Part shown: piece after piece, positions 8,067 through 16,702 of the stretch
Layout: each line of letters opens with the position of its first letter
Numbering within the stretch: position 1 is the stretch's first letter
The notes under the pieces: model-generated
The model's database searches: none
What the model was told of the DNA's origin: nothing
What the model saw: only the letters and a program-made list of their open reading frames with translations
Made by a program: the position numbers and the translations under genes
Assembly: GCA_016926755.1 (NCBI GenBank)
Contig: JAFGNZ010000011.1
Coordinates: forward strand, 1 to 51,452
From: Myxococcaceae bacterium
GTDB taxonomy: Bacteria; Myxococcota; Myxococcia; Myxococcales; Myxococcaceae
Direction of reading: 5' to 3'
Length of the DNA stretch: 51,452 bases

Positions 8067-9551
8067 ATGCTCAAGCCCGCCGTCAACCGCGATACCGTGA
8101 GTGGCGAGGCGCTGTTCATCCTCCGCAACCTGAGGGAGAACGGGCGCCTGGGACGCTCGAACAAGCTGGCCGATGTGAAGGCCGCGCTCGAGCCGTCCGT
8201 CTCCCTCGAGTTCGACAGCTACTTCTTCTTCCTGCGCAAGTTCCACTACATCGCGATGGACCGCGAGGCGCAGCTCAAGCTCACCGATCAGGGCGAGCGC
8301 GTGGTGGACGGCGACTCCCTGGACAAGTTCACCCTGGAGGTGGGCGAGTTCTTCGCCGATCAGATCCTGGGGCCGGACGAGGCCACCCAGGCCACCAGCG
8401 CCGAGGAGTTGGGCCTGGTGCCGCCGCCGCCGCCGGAGCTGACGCTGGAAGAGTCGGAGGTGATGCGGCCGTCGGGGCCGCCGCCCATCCCGCTGCCCCC
8501 GTCCCGGGGCTCCCGCACCGCGCTGCCCTCGGTGGAGCCGATGATTCCGCCGATGCCGTCCGTCGCCCCCGTGAGCGCGCCCGCCGCGCCCCCTGTCGCT
8601 GCTCCGCTGCCCACCATCACTTCGCCGGTCTCCTCGCCGGGCTCCTCCTCCATGCCTCCTCCCGCCGCCGCCGCCGCCTCCGCCTCCGCCTCGAAGGGGG
8701 CCGAGCTGGACATGCGCTACCAGAAGTTCGATCCCATCGGCAGCGGGCCGCTCGGCACCGTGTTCAAGGGGCGCTTCAACGCGCTGGGGCTGGACATCTG
8801 CATCAAGGAGCTGAAGGACATCTTCGGCTACTTCTCCTTCCTGCAGCGCGGCGAGGTGCTCAAGCGGCTGAAGAAGGAGCTGTGCGCGCAGGCCCAGGTG
8901 CGCCACCCGTCCATCGCGCAGATCATCGATCAGAACGTGGACTCGTCGCGGCCCTACTTCGTGGTGGAGCTGCTGCGCGGCAGCCTCAAGGAAAGGCTGG
9001 ACGCGGGCGGCGGCAAGGGCGTGCCGGTGCCGCTGGCGCTGCGGTGGTTCTTCCAGCTCGCCTACGGCCTGCGCGCGGCGCACGCCGCGGGCCTCACGCA
9101 CCACAACCTCAAGCCGGAGAACGTCCTCTTCGACAACTGCGGCAACGCCAGGCTGGCGGACTTCGGCATGGGGCGCGTCATCGAGGTGGACGCCACCAAG
9201 GGCATGCCGCAGGTCTTCATGGGGACCGGCGGCATGGCCTACATGTCTCCGGAGCTCATCAGCCGCTCCAAGGATGCGGGCCCCTCGGCGGACGTGTACG
9301 GCCTGGGCATCCTCCTCTACGAGATGCTCACCGGGCAGATCCCCGGCCGCCGCTCACCGCTGCCCTCCGAGATCAACCCCGAGGCGCCCTCGGGGATGGA
9401 CTCCATCTTCGACAGGATGACGCAGGACCGGAAGGAGCAGCGCTACCCGGACATCGACGCGATGCTCGACGATGTCTACAAGACCTTCCCGGACAAGGAG
9501 TACCTCGAGAAGGGGGACCTGATCCTCTCCTCGGAGCTGCAAGAGGGTTGA
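8067..9551 (+). CDS. Protein kinase-fold protein with degenerate catalytic loop (probable pseudokinase)
   Basis: About 494 residues from ATG 8067 (an in-frame GTG at 8058 adds three). Residues 1-105 look like a small winged-helix-type domain (LFILRNLRENGRLGRSN...), followed by a 100-residue Pro/Ala/Ser linker and a kinase fold from about 218 to 480. The glycine loop is GSGPLGTVFKG, the ATP-binding Lys is in ICIKEL, and DFG is intact. The catalytic HRD motif is replaced by HHN (THHNLKPENVL, Asn codon at 9105-9107), so the catalytic base is missing. The activation and APE-like region (MAYMSPEL) is retained. It is likely a signalling scaffold or an atypical kinase. No transmembrane segment is seen. 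Confidence 0.85.
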   Translation: MLKPAVNRDTVSGEALFILRNLRENGRLGRSNKLADVKAALEPSVSLEFDSYFFFLRKFHYIAMDREAQLKLTDQGERVVDGDSLDKFTLEVGEFFADQILGPDEATQATSAEELGLVPPPPPELTLEESEVMRPSGPPPIPLPPSRGSRTALPSVEPMIPPMPSVAPVSAPAAPPVAAPLPTITSPVSSPGSSSMPPPAAAAASASASKGAELDMRYQKFDPIGSGPLGTVFKGRFNALGLDICIKELKDIFGYFSFLQRGEVLKRLKKELCAQAQVRHPSIAQIIDQNVDSSRPYFVVELLRGSLKERLDAGGGKGVPVPLALRWFFQLAYGLRAAHAAGLTHHNLKPENVLFDNCGNARLADFGMGRVIEVDATKGMPQVFMGTGGMAYMSPELISRSKDAGPSADVYGLGILLYEMLTGQIPGRRSPLPSEINPEAPSGMDSIFDRMTQDRKEQRYPDIDAMLDDVYKTFPDKEYLEKGDLILSSELQEG

Positions 9552-9555
9552 GCCC

Positions 9556-10365
9556 GTGCGCGCTCCGGCCTCGCTCTGGCGCCTGGTAGCCCTGCTGGCC
9601 GCCGTGCTCGTGGGCGGGTGCGTGGACGTGCACGAGGAGCTGTGGGTGGAGTCGGGCGGTGGCCGGCTGCAGGTCCGGCTCACCCCGGCCTCACCGGTGT
9701 CGGAGATCGCCCGGCAGTTCACCGGCCAGGAGCTGGTGCGTGCCCTGCGTGAGGAGGCCGCGCGCACCGAGGCCTCGCTCAAGGCCGAGGGCAACCTCAC
9801 CCGCTTCGCCTTCCGCGAGGACACCACCGGGGGCGCGCCGGCCTATGTGTACGAGCTGGAGGTGAGGGACATCACCCGCCTCCACGAGGTGCTCCCCAAG
9901 GCCTTCGCCCCGCAGGCGGGCGCCAGCGGCATGCGCGAGGCGGAGCGCTTCGTGCAGTCCGGCGAGCTGAGGGTGGAGCGGCTGGACAACGGCAACTACC
10001 GCTTCACCCAGCGGCTGGGGGCTGCACCGGGAGCGGCGCAGGCGCCCTCGGGGGGCTCGCTGGGCGATCGGCTGGGCGCGATGATTGGCGGGGCGATCGC
10101 CGACCGGTTCATGCAGGGCGGAGGGCTGCTCGTGCGCGTGCACGGCGCGGAGGTGCTCTCCGGCAATGGCACCCTCAGCCCGGACAAGCGCAGCGTGGAG
10201 TGGCGCGTGAGCGCGGGCGAGCTGCTGGCTGCTGGGCAGGTGCCGCGCGTGCTGGAGGCGGAGCTGCAGGGCCCGCCGCCGCTGTACGTGTGGGCGGCGA
10301 TCTTCGGCGTCGGGCTGGCCGCGCTGGGGCTCGCGGTGCGCGTGGCGAGCCGCCGGCGCCGCTGA
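9556..10365 (+). CDS. Lipoprotein with C-terminal membrane anchor (LppM/DUF3153-like architecture)
   Basis: 269 residues starting at GTG 9556, four bases after the preceding kinase-like gene, so probably co-transcribed. The N-terminus is a signal peptide with lipobox VGGC at Cys22. A beta-rich ectodomain follows (VDVHEELWVESGGGRLQVRL...), then a glycine-rich hinge around residues 155-190 and a single hydrophobic helix near the end (YVWAAIFGVGLAALGLAV) followed by basic residues. This layout of lipobox, beta domain and C-terminal helix resembles LppM/DUF3153 proteins. The assignment to that family is from architecture only; the molecular role is unknown. Confidence 0.7.
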   Translation: MRAPASLWRLVALLAAVLVGGCVDVHEELWVESGGGRLQVRLTPASPVSEIARQFTGQELVRALREEAARTEASLKAEGNLTRFAFREDTTGGAPAYVYELEVRDITRLHEVLPKAFAPQAGASGMREAERFVQSGELRVERLDNGNYRFTQRLGAAPGAAQAPSGGSLGDRLGAMIGGAIADRFMQGGGLLVRVHGAEVLSGNGTLSPDKRSVEWRVSAGELLAAGQVPRVLEAELQGPPPLYVWAAIFGVGLAALGLAVRVASRRRR

Positions 10366-10377
10366 AGCCGCCGCGCC

Positions 10378-11202
10378 TCAGGAGCGCATCCGGTTGGCCA
10401 GCTCCCGCTGGGAGAGGGCCCCCTTCTCCAGCAGCAGCTCCAGCATGGCGCGGAGGATCTTCGAGCTCTTCTCCTGGTTCACCCGCACCGTCTCCAGCCG
10501 CTGCATCTCCTCCGCGGTGAGGCCCGCGGGCGCCGGGCCGTCGGCGAGGATCTCGTCCAGGAGGTCCGCGGCGCTCGAGCCACCTGCCGTGGGGGCCGCG
10601 GTGTTCGCGGCGGCGGCCTGGCTGGGGGCGACGTCGGCGATGCGCTTGACGACCGTGTTGCCGCTCATGTCCACGACCTTGAATTCTTCCTCGTCTCCCA
10701 GGTCGGAGGGCTGCTGCTTCTGCGGGTTGCCGGTGTAGCGCGTGCTCATGACCGGCTCCTGGCCACGGTAGTGGCGCAGGATGGCGTGCTCGATCTCGCG
10801 ATCGCTCGCCACGACGATGACGATGCGCGCGCGGGCGCGAGCCGCCACCTGATCCACCGTGTTCAGATCGGTGGGATCGGCCATGGCCAGCACCAGCGTC
10901 TTGCCGTTATCCTTGAGGGTGACGGGGAAGACGCCCTTCTGCTCGGCGAGGCTCACGTCCACCTTGGCCAGCGCCCCCGCATCCCGGGTGATGTTGCCCA
11001 GGTGGAGGCGCTGGGTGCCCGTGCCGTGGGCGATGGCGTTGATGACGGTCTCCTCGTCGGTGATACCCATGTCCGTGATGATGCGGGACAGGCGGCCTCC
11101 CCACTGGTCATGCCGGGCGAGTGCGCTGCGAAGCTGCAGATCGTCGAGGACGCGAGCCTTGACGAGGAGTTCCCCAATTCGGTTGCGCGGTGGTGCGGCC
11201 AT
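10378..11202 (-). CDS. MshEN (GspE/PilB N-terminal-like) domain protein
   Basis: 274 residues. The first 140 form an MshEN-type domain (RIGELLVKARVLDDLQLRSA, then GGRLSRIITDMGITDEETV and VLAMADPTDLNTVDQV). In PilB/MshE ATPases this domain precedes the ATPase and can bind c-di-GMP; here there is no ATPase and no Walker motif. After an Ala/Pro linker, the C-terminus (ILRAMLELLLEKGALSQREL) is helical. It may be a stand-alone regulatory partner of a secretion or pilus ATPase; this is inference. It is convergent with the preceding lipoprotein (12-base gap) and divergent from the DUF309 gene with only 32 bases between the starts. Confidence 0.8.
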   Translation of the reverse strand: MAAPPRNRIGELLVKARVLDDLQLRSALARHDQWGGRLSRIITDMGITDEETVINAIAHGTGTQRLHLGNITRDAGALAKVDVSLAEQKGVFPVTLKDNGKTLVLAMADPTDLNTVDQVAARARARIVIVVASDREIEHAILRHYRGQEPVMSTRYTGNPQKQQPSDLGDEEEFKVVDMSGNTVVKRIADVAPSQAAAANTAAPTAGGSSAADLLDEILADGPAPAGLTAEEMQRLETVRVNQEKSSKILRAMLELLLEKGALSQRELANRMRS

Positions 11203-11234
11203 GGCCCCAGTGTAACTTCAAGAAGGGGCGAACG

Positions 11235-11585
11235 ATGAATTCTGGCTTCCAAGAGTGCCTGGCCGAGGGGGTAGCCCTGTTCAACGCGGGCCGCTGGTAC
11301 GAGGCCCACGAGCGCTGGGAGGACGCCTGGCGGCGTGAGTCCGGGGAGCGCCGCGGACTTCTCCAGGGGCTCATCCTGGTGGCGGCGGGCTTGATCAAGC
11401 GCGGCGCGGGCCGGGCGGAGGGCGCTCGGACGCTCTTCACCCGAGCGCTCGAGCGCCTGGAGGGCCTGCCGGCGGTATGTGAAGGGGTAGACGTGGGTGT
11501 GCTGGTGCCCCAGGTACACCAGTGGCGCGACGGGGGCGCCGGGCCGCGCCCGGTGGTGGTTTTTCGCCCGATGCAGGAGGCCTGA
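11235..11585 (+). CDS. DUF309 family protein
   Basis: 116 residues from ATG 11235, which is preceded by AGAAGGGG at a good distance; an in-frame upstream start would overlap the divergent gene. The motif FNAGRWYEAHERWEDAWRRE followed by a helical LLQGLILVAAGLIKR segment is characteristic of DUF309, a small all-helical family of unknown function. The start lies 32 bases from that of the divergent MshEN gene, too little room for two separate promoters outside coding sequence. Confidence 0.82.
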   Translation: MNSGFQECLAEGVALFNAGRWYEAHERWEDAWRRESGERRGLLQGLILVAAGLIKRGAGRAEGARTLFTRALERLEGLPAVCEGVDVGVLVPQVHQWRDGGAGPRPVVVFRPMQEA

Positions 11586-11708
11586 GACGACCGAGGCCTC
11601 GTCTTGACAGGGCTCGAAGCATGGTTCTCTTGAGTCTAGCGAGGCGCTGAACCCCGACGGGACGGGGAGGCGACCGAGACCACAAAAACACTCAGGTTTT
11701 GACGCCGT

Positions 11709-11725
11709 CCGCTGAGCTTCAGCGG
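11709..11725 (+). promoter_or_regulatory. Perfect inverted repeat upstream of the small heat-shock gene
   Basis: CCGCTGA (11709-11715), a three-base spacer GCT and TCAGCGG (11719-11725) form a perfect 7-base inverted repeat, ending 19 bases before the ATG of the Hsp20 gene. A second short repeat, AAAAC/GTTTT, lies at 11685-11700. A TTGACA occurs at 11604 without a recognisable -10. It is neither a CIRCE element nor a sigma-32 consensus. It could be an operator or a 5'-UTR stem; the Shine-Dalgarno GGGAGAAG near 11734 is not inside the stem. Confidence 0.4.
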
Positions 11726-11744
11726 CACGGACAGGGAGAAGACC

Positions 11745-12194
11745 ATGCTGAACCGTTGGAATCCGTTCGAGGTTGGAAATGGCGCGGTGGTGGCGGGCCC
11801 GCTGATGAGGGACTTCGACCAGCTCTTCCAGGAGCTGGCGGGCCAGGCGGTGCGCAAGGGGCGTGAGTTCGCCCCGGCCACGGACATCTACGAGACCGCG
11901 ACCGGTGTCACCCTGCAGGTGGACTTGCCGGGGCATGATCCGAAGACCATCGAGGTGAAGGTGGAGAAGGGCGTGCTCACCATCCGCTCCGAGCGCAAGG
12001 CCGACCCGGCCGCCAAGGAGAGCGCGCGCCGGCTGGAGCGAGGCTTCGGCGTGTACACCCGCTCCTTCAAGCTGCCGGACACCGTGGACGCCAGCAACGT
12101 GGGGGCGCGCTACGAGAATGGCGTGCTCACGCTGGCGCTGCCCCGCAAGGAGGAGGCCAGGCCCCGGGTGATCGAAGTGAAGGTGCAGGGCTGA
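11745..12194 (+). CDS. Small heat-shock protein (Hsp20/alpha-crystallin family)
   Basis: ATP-independent holdase chaperone, 149 residues. The alpha-crystallin domain spans about residues 45-140 (PATDIYETATGVTLQVDLPG, KGVLTIRSER, and the closing YENGVLTLALPRKEEA with the GVLTL consensus). The N-terminus (LNRWNPFEVGN and MRDFDQLFQEL) is typical of class-A bacterial Hsp20 and of the myxobacterial spore-type small Hsp SP21/HspA. A good Shine-Dalgarno (GGGAGAAGACC) precedes the ATG. The 159 bases upstream contain two inverted repeats that may be regulatory. Confidence 0.93.
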   Translation: MLNRWNPFEVGNGAVVAGPLMRDFDQLFQELAGQAVRKGREFAPATDIYETATGVTLQVDLPGHDPKTIEVKVEKGVLTIRSERKADPAAKESARRLERGFGVYTRSFKLPDTVDASNVGARYENGVLTLALPRKEEARPRVIEVKVQG

Positions 12195-12248
12195 GCGGGG
12201 ACGCAGTCCCAGGGGTGGGGGGCGGTTGACGCGACACACCCACCCCGA

Positions 12249-12269
12249 CCCTCTCCATTCGGGAGAGGG
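12249..12269. terminator. Hairpin between convergent genes, possible bidirectional terminator
   Basis: CCCTCTCC (12249-12256), loop ATTCG and GGAGAGGG (12262-12269) form a perfect 8-base stem between the Hsp20 gene and the convergent regulator gene. There is no T-tract, so termination would have to be Rho-assisted. Hairpins of this sequence type may also be a dispersed repeat in the genome. Confidence 0.45.
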
Positions 12270-12315
12270 GAGGACACGAGGAAGAAGGGCTTCGCCGGGT
12301 GGCGGGGCCCCTCTT

Positions 12316-12945
12316 CTACTTCTTGGTGCCGAGCGCCAGCGGGATGCGGAACAGCTCCAGCACCTGCTGCACGTCCAGCGGCTTGGCCAGGCACGCGATG
12401 GCGCCGGCCTGCTTGGACTGCTCCACCACCTCGGGCGAGTGGTTGGACGTCATGGTGATGAGCCGCACGCTCTCCATCTGCTTGCGAGCGCGGATGCGGC
12501 GGCACACCTCCAGACCGTCGATGTCCGGCATGTTCAAGTCAATGAGCATGCCGTGGGGCTTCTGCTCGGACACGAGCAGCAGCGCCTCCACTCCGCTGCT
12601 GGTGGACTGCAGCTCCACCTGGGCGGCGTACGGCTTGAAGGCACGCTTGATGGCGTCCAGCACCGGCCGCTCGTCATCCACCACCAGCAGCTTCACCGTC
12701 CCGCTGCCCAGCTCGTCTGGCACCGGCATCTGGTGGGTGATGAGGAACGCACGCAGGTCGGCCGAGCGCACGCGCCGATGCCCGCCCGGCGTGCGGAAGG
12801 CCATCAGGATGCCCCGGTCGATCCACTTGCTCACGGTGGATGGATCCACCTGCAGCAGCCGACTGATGTCGTGGGTGGTGTACAGCTGGTCCGTCGTGCC
12901 CGACGGCAGCAACTCTTCCTTTGGCTGACCCGAACCGGTGCTCAT
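12316..12945 (-). CDS. DNA-binding response regulator, HTH N-terminal and receiver C-terminal
   Basis: About 209 residues from ATG 12945 (a GTG at 12957 would add four). The N-terminal part is a MerR/excisionase-type helix-turn-helix (YTTHDISRLLQVDPSTVSKW, then IDRGILMAFRTPGGHRRV). A receiver domain follows (KLLVVDDERPVLDAI; phosphoacceptor Asp in MLIDLNMPDIDG; Lys in CLAKPLDV). The domain order is the reverse of OmpR/NarL regulators. It is the last gene of the pyrG-kdsA-kdsC run, 29 bases after kdsC, so it is probably co-transcribed with Kdo synthesis genes. Its target is not known from sequence. Confidence 0.88.
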   Translation of the reverse strand: MSTGSGQPKEELLPSGTTDQLYTTHDISRLLQVDPSTVSKWIDRGILMAFRTPGGHRRVRSADLRAFLITHQMPVPDELGSGTVKLLVVDDERPVLDAIKRAFKPYAAQVELQSTSSGVEALLLVSEQKPHGMLIDLNMPDIDGLEVCRRIRARKQMESVRLITMTSNHSPEVVEQSKQAGAIACLAKPLDVQQVLELFRIPLALGTKK

Positions 12946-12974
12946 GGAATTAAACACCTACCTTGAAACCGAGG

Positions 12975-13559
12975 TTACTTCAACCCAACCCAACTGCTTT
13001 TCGACTCCGACCGTTTCATCAAACCTACCACGTCTTCCCAGCGACCACTGGCCTTCAGACACAGCTCGACCAGCTCCCTCGCGGCGCCACGGCCGCCGTG
13101 GCTCTGGGCCACGAAGTGAGCCTCCTGCCGCACCTCCGGTACAGCATCCGCGGGACATGCGGACAATCCTACCCGTGACATAGGACCCAGGTCGTTCAGG
13201 TCGTCCCCCATATAAGCACAGGACTCAGCGGGTATGGAGAACTGGTTGAGCAGTGCGTCCAGGGCAGGCCCCTTTTCCTTCTTTCCCTGGAGGATAGCGG
13301 CAACTCCCAGCTCGCGCCCGCGGACTTCGACGATGGTCGAGCTGCGAGCCGTGAGGATGGCCACCGGCAAGCCCACCAGGCGAGCGATGACGAGCGCGTG
13401 GCCGTCCTTCACGTCGAAGCGCTTCATCAGCTCGCCCTCGGCGCCGTAGTAGAGGCCGCCGTCGGTGAGCACGCCGTCCACGTCGAACACGAGCAGGCGC
13501 ACCCGCGCGGCGCGCGCGGACAGCTCCTCCCTGCTCGGCTTGGGAAGCGTCTCCGTCAT
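12975..13559 (-). CDS. kdsC: 3-deoxy-D-manno-octulosonate 8-phosphate phosphatase
   Basis: HAD-superfamily phosphatase releasing Kdo from Kdo-8-phosphate in lipopolysaccharide core synthesis, cytoplasmic. About 194 residues from ATG 13559 (MTETLPKPSREEL), chosen because GAGGGAGGGG lies upstream and earlier residues do not match the family. Motif I is LLVFDVDGVLTDG, the central segment AILTARSST is motif II, and YMGDDLNDLGPM carries motif III. It lies 28 bases downstream of kdsA. The C-terminus is slightly extended relative to the short KdsC cap-less form. Confidence 0.92.
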   Translation of the reverse strand: MTETLPKPSREELSARAARVRLLVFDVDGVLTDGGLYYGAEGELMKRFDVKDGHALVIARLVGLPVAILTARSSTIVEVRGRELGVAAILQGKKEKGPALDALLNQFSIPAESCAYMGDDLNDLGPMSRVGLSACPADAVPEVRQEAHFVAQSHGGRGAARELVELCLKASGRWEDVVGLMKRSESKSSWVGLK

Positions 13560-13587
13560 GACCGCTTCGCGTCCCCTCCCTCGACGT

Positions 13588-16082
<2,495 letters not shown>

Positions 16083-16127
16083 TCAACGATTCTGTGGAGG
16101 GGAGGGCGCGTTCGCTTTGTCAGCGGC

Positions 16128-16430
16128 TCAGTTGCCGTCCGGGCCTCGGGGGCGGGCCTGGGCGTAATCCCGCGCCTCCGGCGCTCCCACGCGGAAGTCG
16201 CGCAGCGGACAGTGGCGGCAGCTCCAGCCATCCCAGGCGCGCCTCACCGCCAGGTGCAGGCAGCCGTCATAGTGCGGGCAGAACAGGTTGCGCTGGACCG
16301 CCACGGCCTCCTCTTCACGGAGGGCAGAGGGCAGGGGCGTGGGGCAGGGTGTAATGGACACGCAGGGCTTCTCCAGAGAAGTCTGAAAGGCTCCCCCCTC
16401 CACCCGCAAACAGGGGGGCCTCGCGGTCAT
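16128..16430 (-). CDS. Small Cys-rich (zinc-ribbon-like) protein
   Basis: 100 residues; start uncertain. The conserved-looking part is the second half: NLFCPHYDGCLHLAVRRAW then WSCRHCPLRDF. This gives four cysteines in a C-x5-C, x13, C-x2-C pattern that could bind zinc or a cluster; I have a recollection of similar short CPHYDxC proteins in deltaproteobacteria. The N-terminal 40 residues are less convincing and may be untranslated. It lies 30 bases downstream of an intrinsic terminator on the same strand, so it needs its own promoter or read-through. Function unknown. Confidence 0.6.
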   Translation of the reverse strand: MTARPPCLRVEGGAFQTSLEKPCVSITPCPTPLPSALREEEAVAVQRNLFCPHYDGCLHLAVRRAWDGWSCRHCPLRDFRVGAPEARDYAQARPRGPDGN

Positions 16431-16459
16431 TCCCGAGGAGCGCAGGGCGCAAAGGCCAT

Positions 16460-16520
16460 AAAAAAGCCCGCTCTCCCCGTGCGCCCCTTTCGGGTACTGC
16501 GCGCGCGGGAGGAGCAGGGC
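16460..16520 (-). terminator. Intrinsic (Rho-independent) terminator
   Basis: On the minus strand a long GC-rich stem (5' arm from GCCC at 16520, containing GCTCCTCCCG; 3' arm containing CGGGGAGAGCGGGC and ending at 16466) is directly followed by six T residues (complement of 16465-16460). The tetraloop-like apex contains CCCGAAAGGGG. It ends the transcript that carries the tiny ORF at 16551-16598 and possibly the ABC exporter upstream. Confidence 0.75.
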
Positions 16521-16550
16521 CTCACTGCTGGCTCCACATCCGCCGGGTGG

Positions 16551-16598
16551 CTAGTGCGCCATGCCAGCGGAGGTGGATGCCTGACTGTTGTCGGTCAA
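16551..16598 (-). CDS. Candidate 15-residue peptide with extreme Shine-Dalgarno sequence
   Basis: TTG start at 16598, stop TAG at 16551-16553; predicted peptide (M)TDNSQASTSAGMAH. Upstream is GAAAGGAGGTGAT, a 13-base perfect complement of the usual 16S rRNA 3' tail, with 7 bases between GGAGG and the TTG. The codons give a Ser/Thr/Ala-rich peptide with no membrane or targeting signal. It may be a leader peptide, a small protein, or only the visible part of a regulatory RNA. It lies between the ABC exporter stop and an intrinsic terminator on the same strand. No homology can be claimed. Confidence 0.4.
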   Translation of the reverse strand: MTDNSQASTSAGMAH

Positions 16599-16608
16599 GG
16601 CATCACCT
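16571..16608 (-). ncRNA. Hairpin covering the Shine-Dalgarno and start of the tiny ORF
   Basis: Arms 16571-16585 and 16594-16608 are nearly perfect 15-base complements with one bulge on each side, around an 8-base loop. On the minus-strand RNA the stem includes the AGGTG part of the Shine-Dalgarno and the TTG start codon, so ribosome access would depend on opening the stem. The same DNA read on the plus strand carries the 16S 3'-end sequence ATCACCTCCTTTC. Confidence 0.55.
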
Positions 16609-16702
16609 CCTTTCGTCTGCGGCACCAGTGTTAACCGGGAGGAGGTGCGTGCGCTAGTCCTGGATGTGCGCACTGTCGGAGAGCGGGCTGGCCCTTCGCC
16701 CC

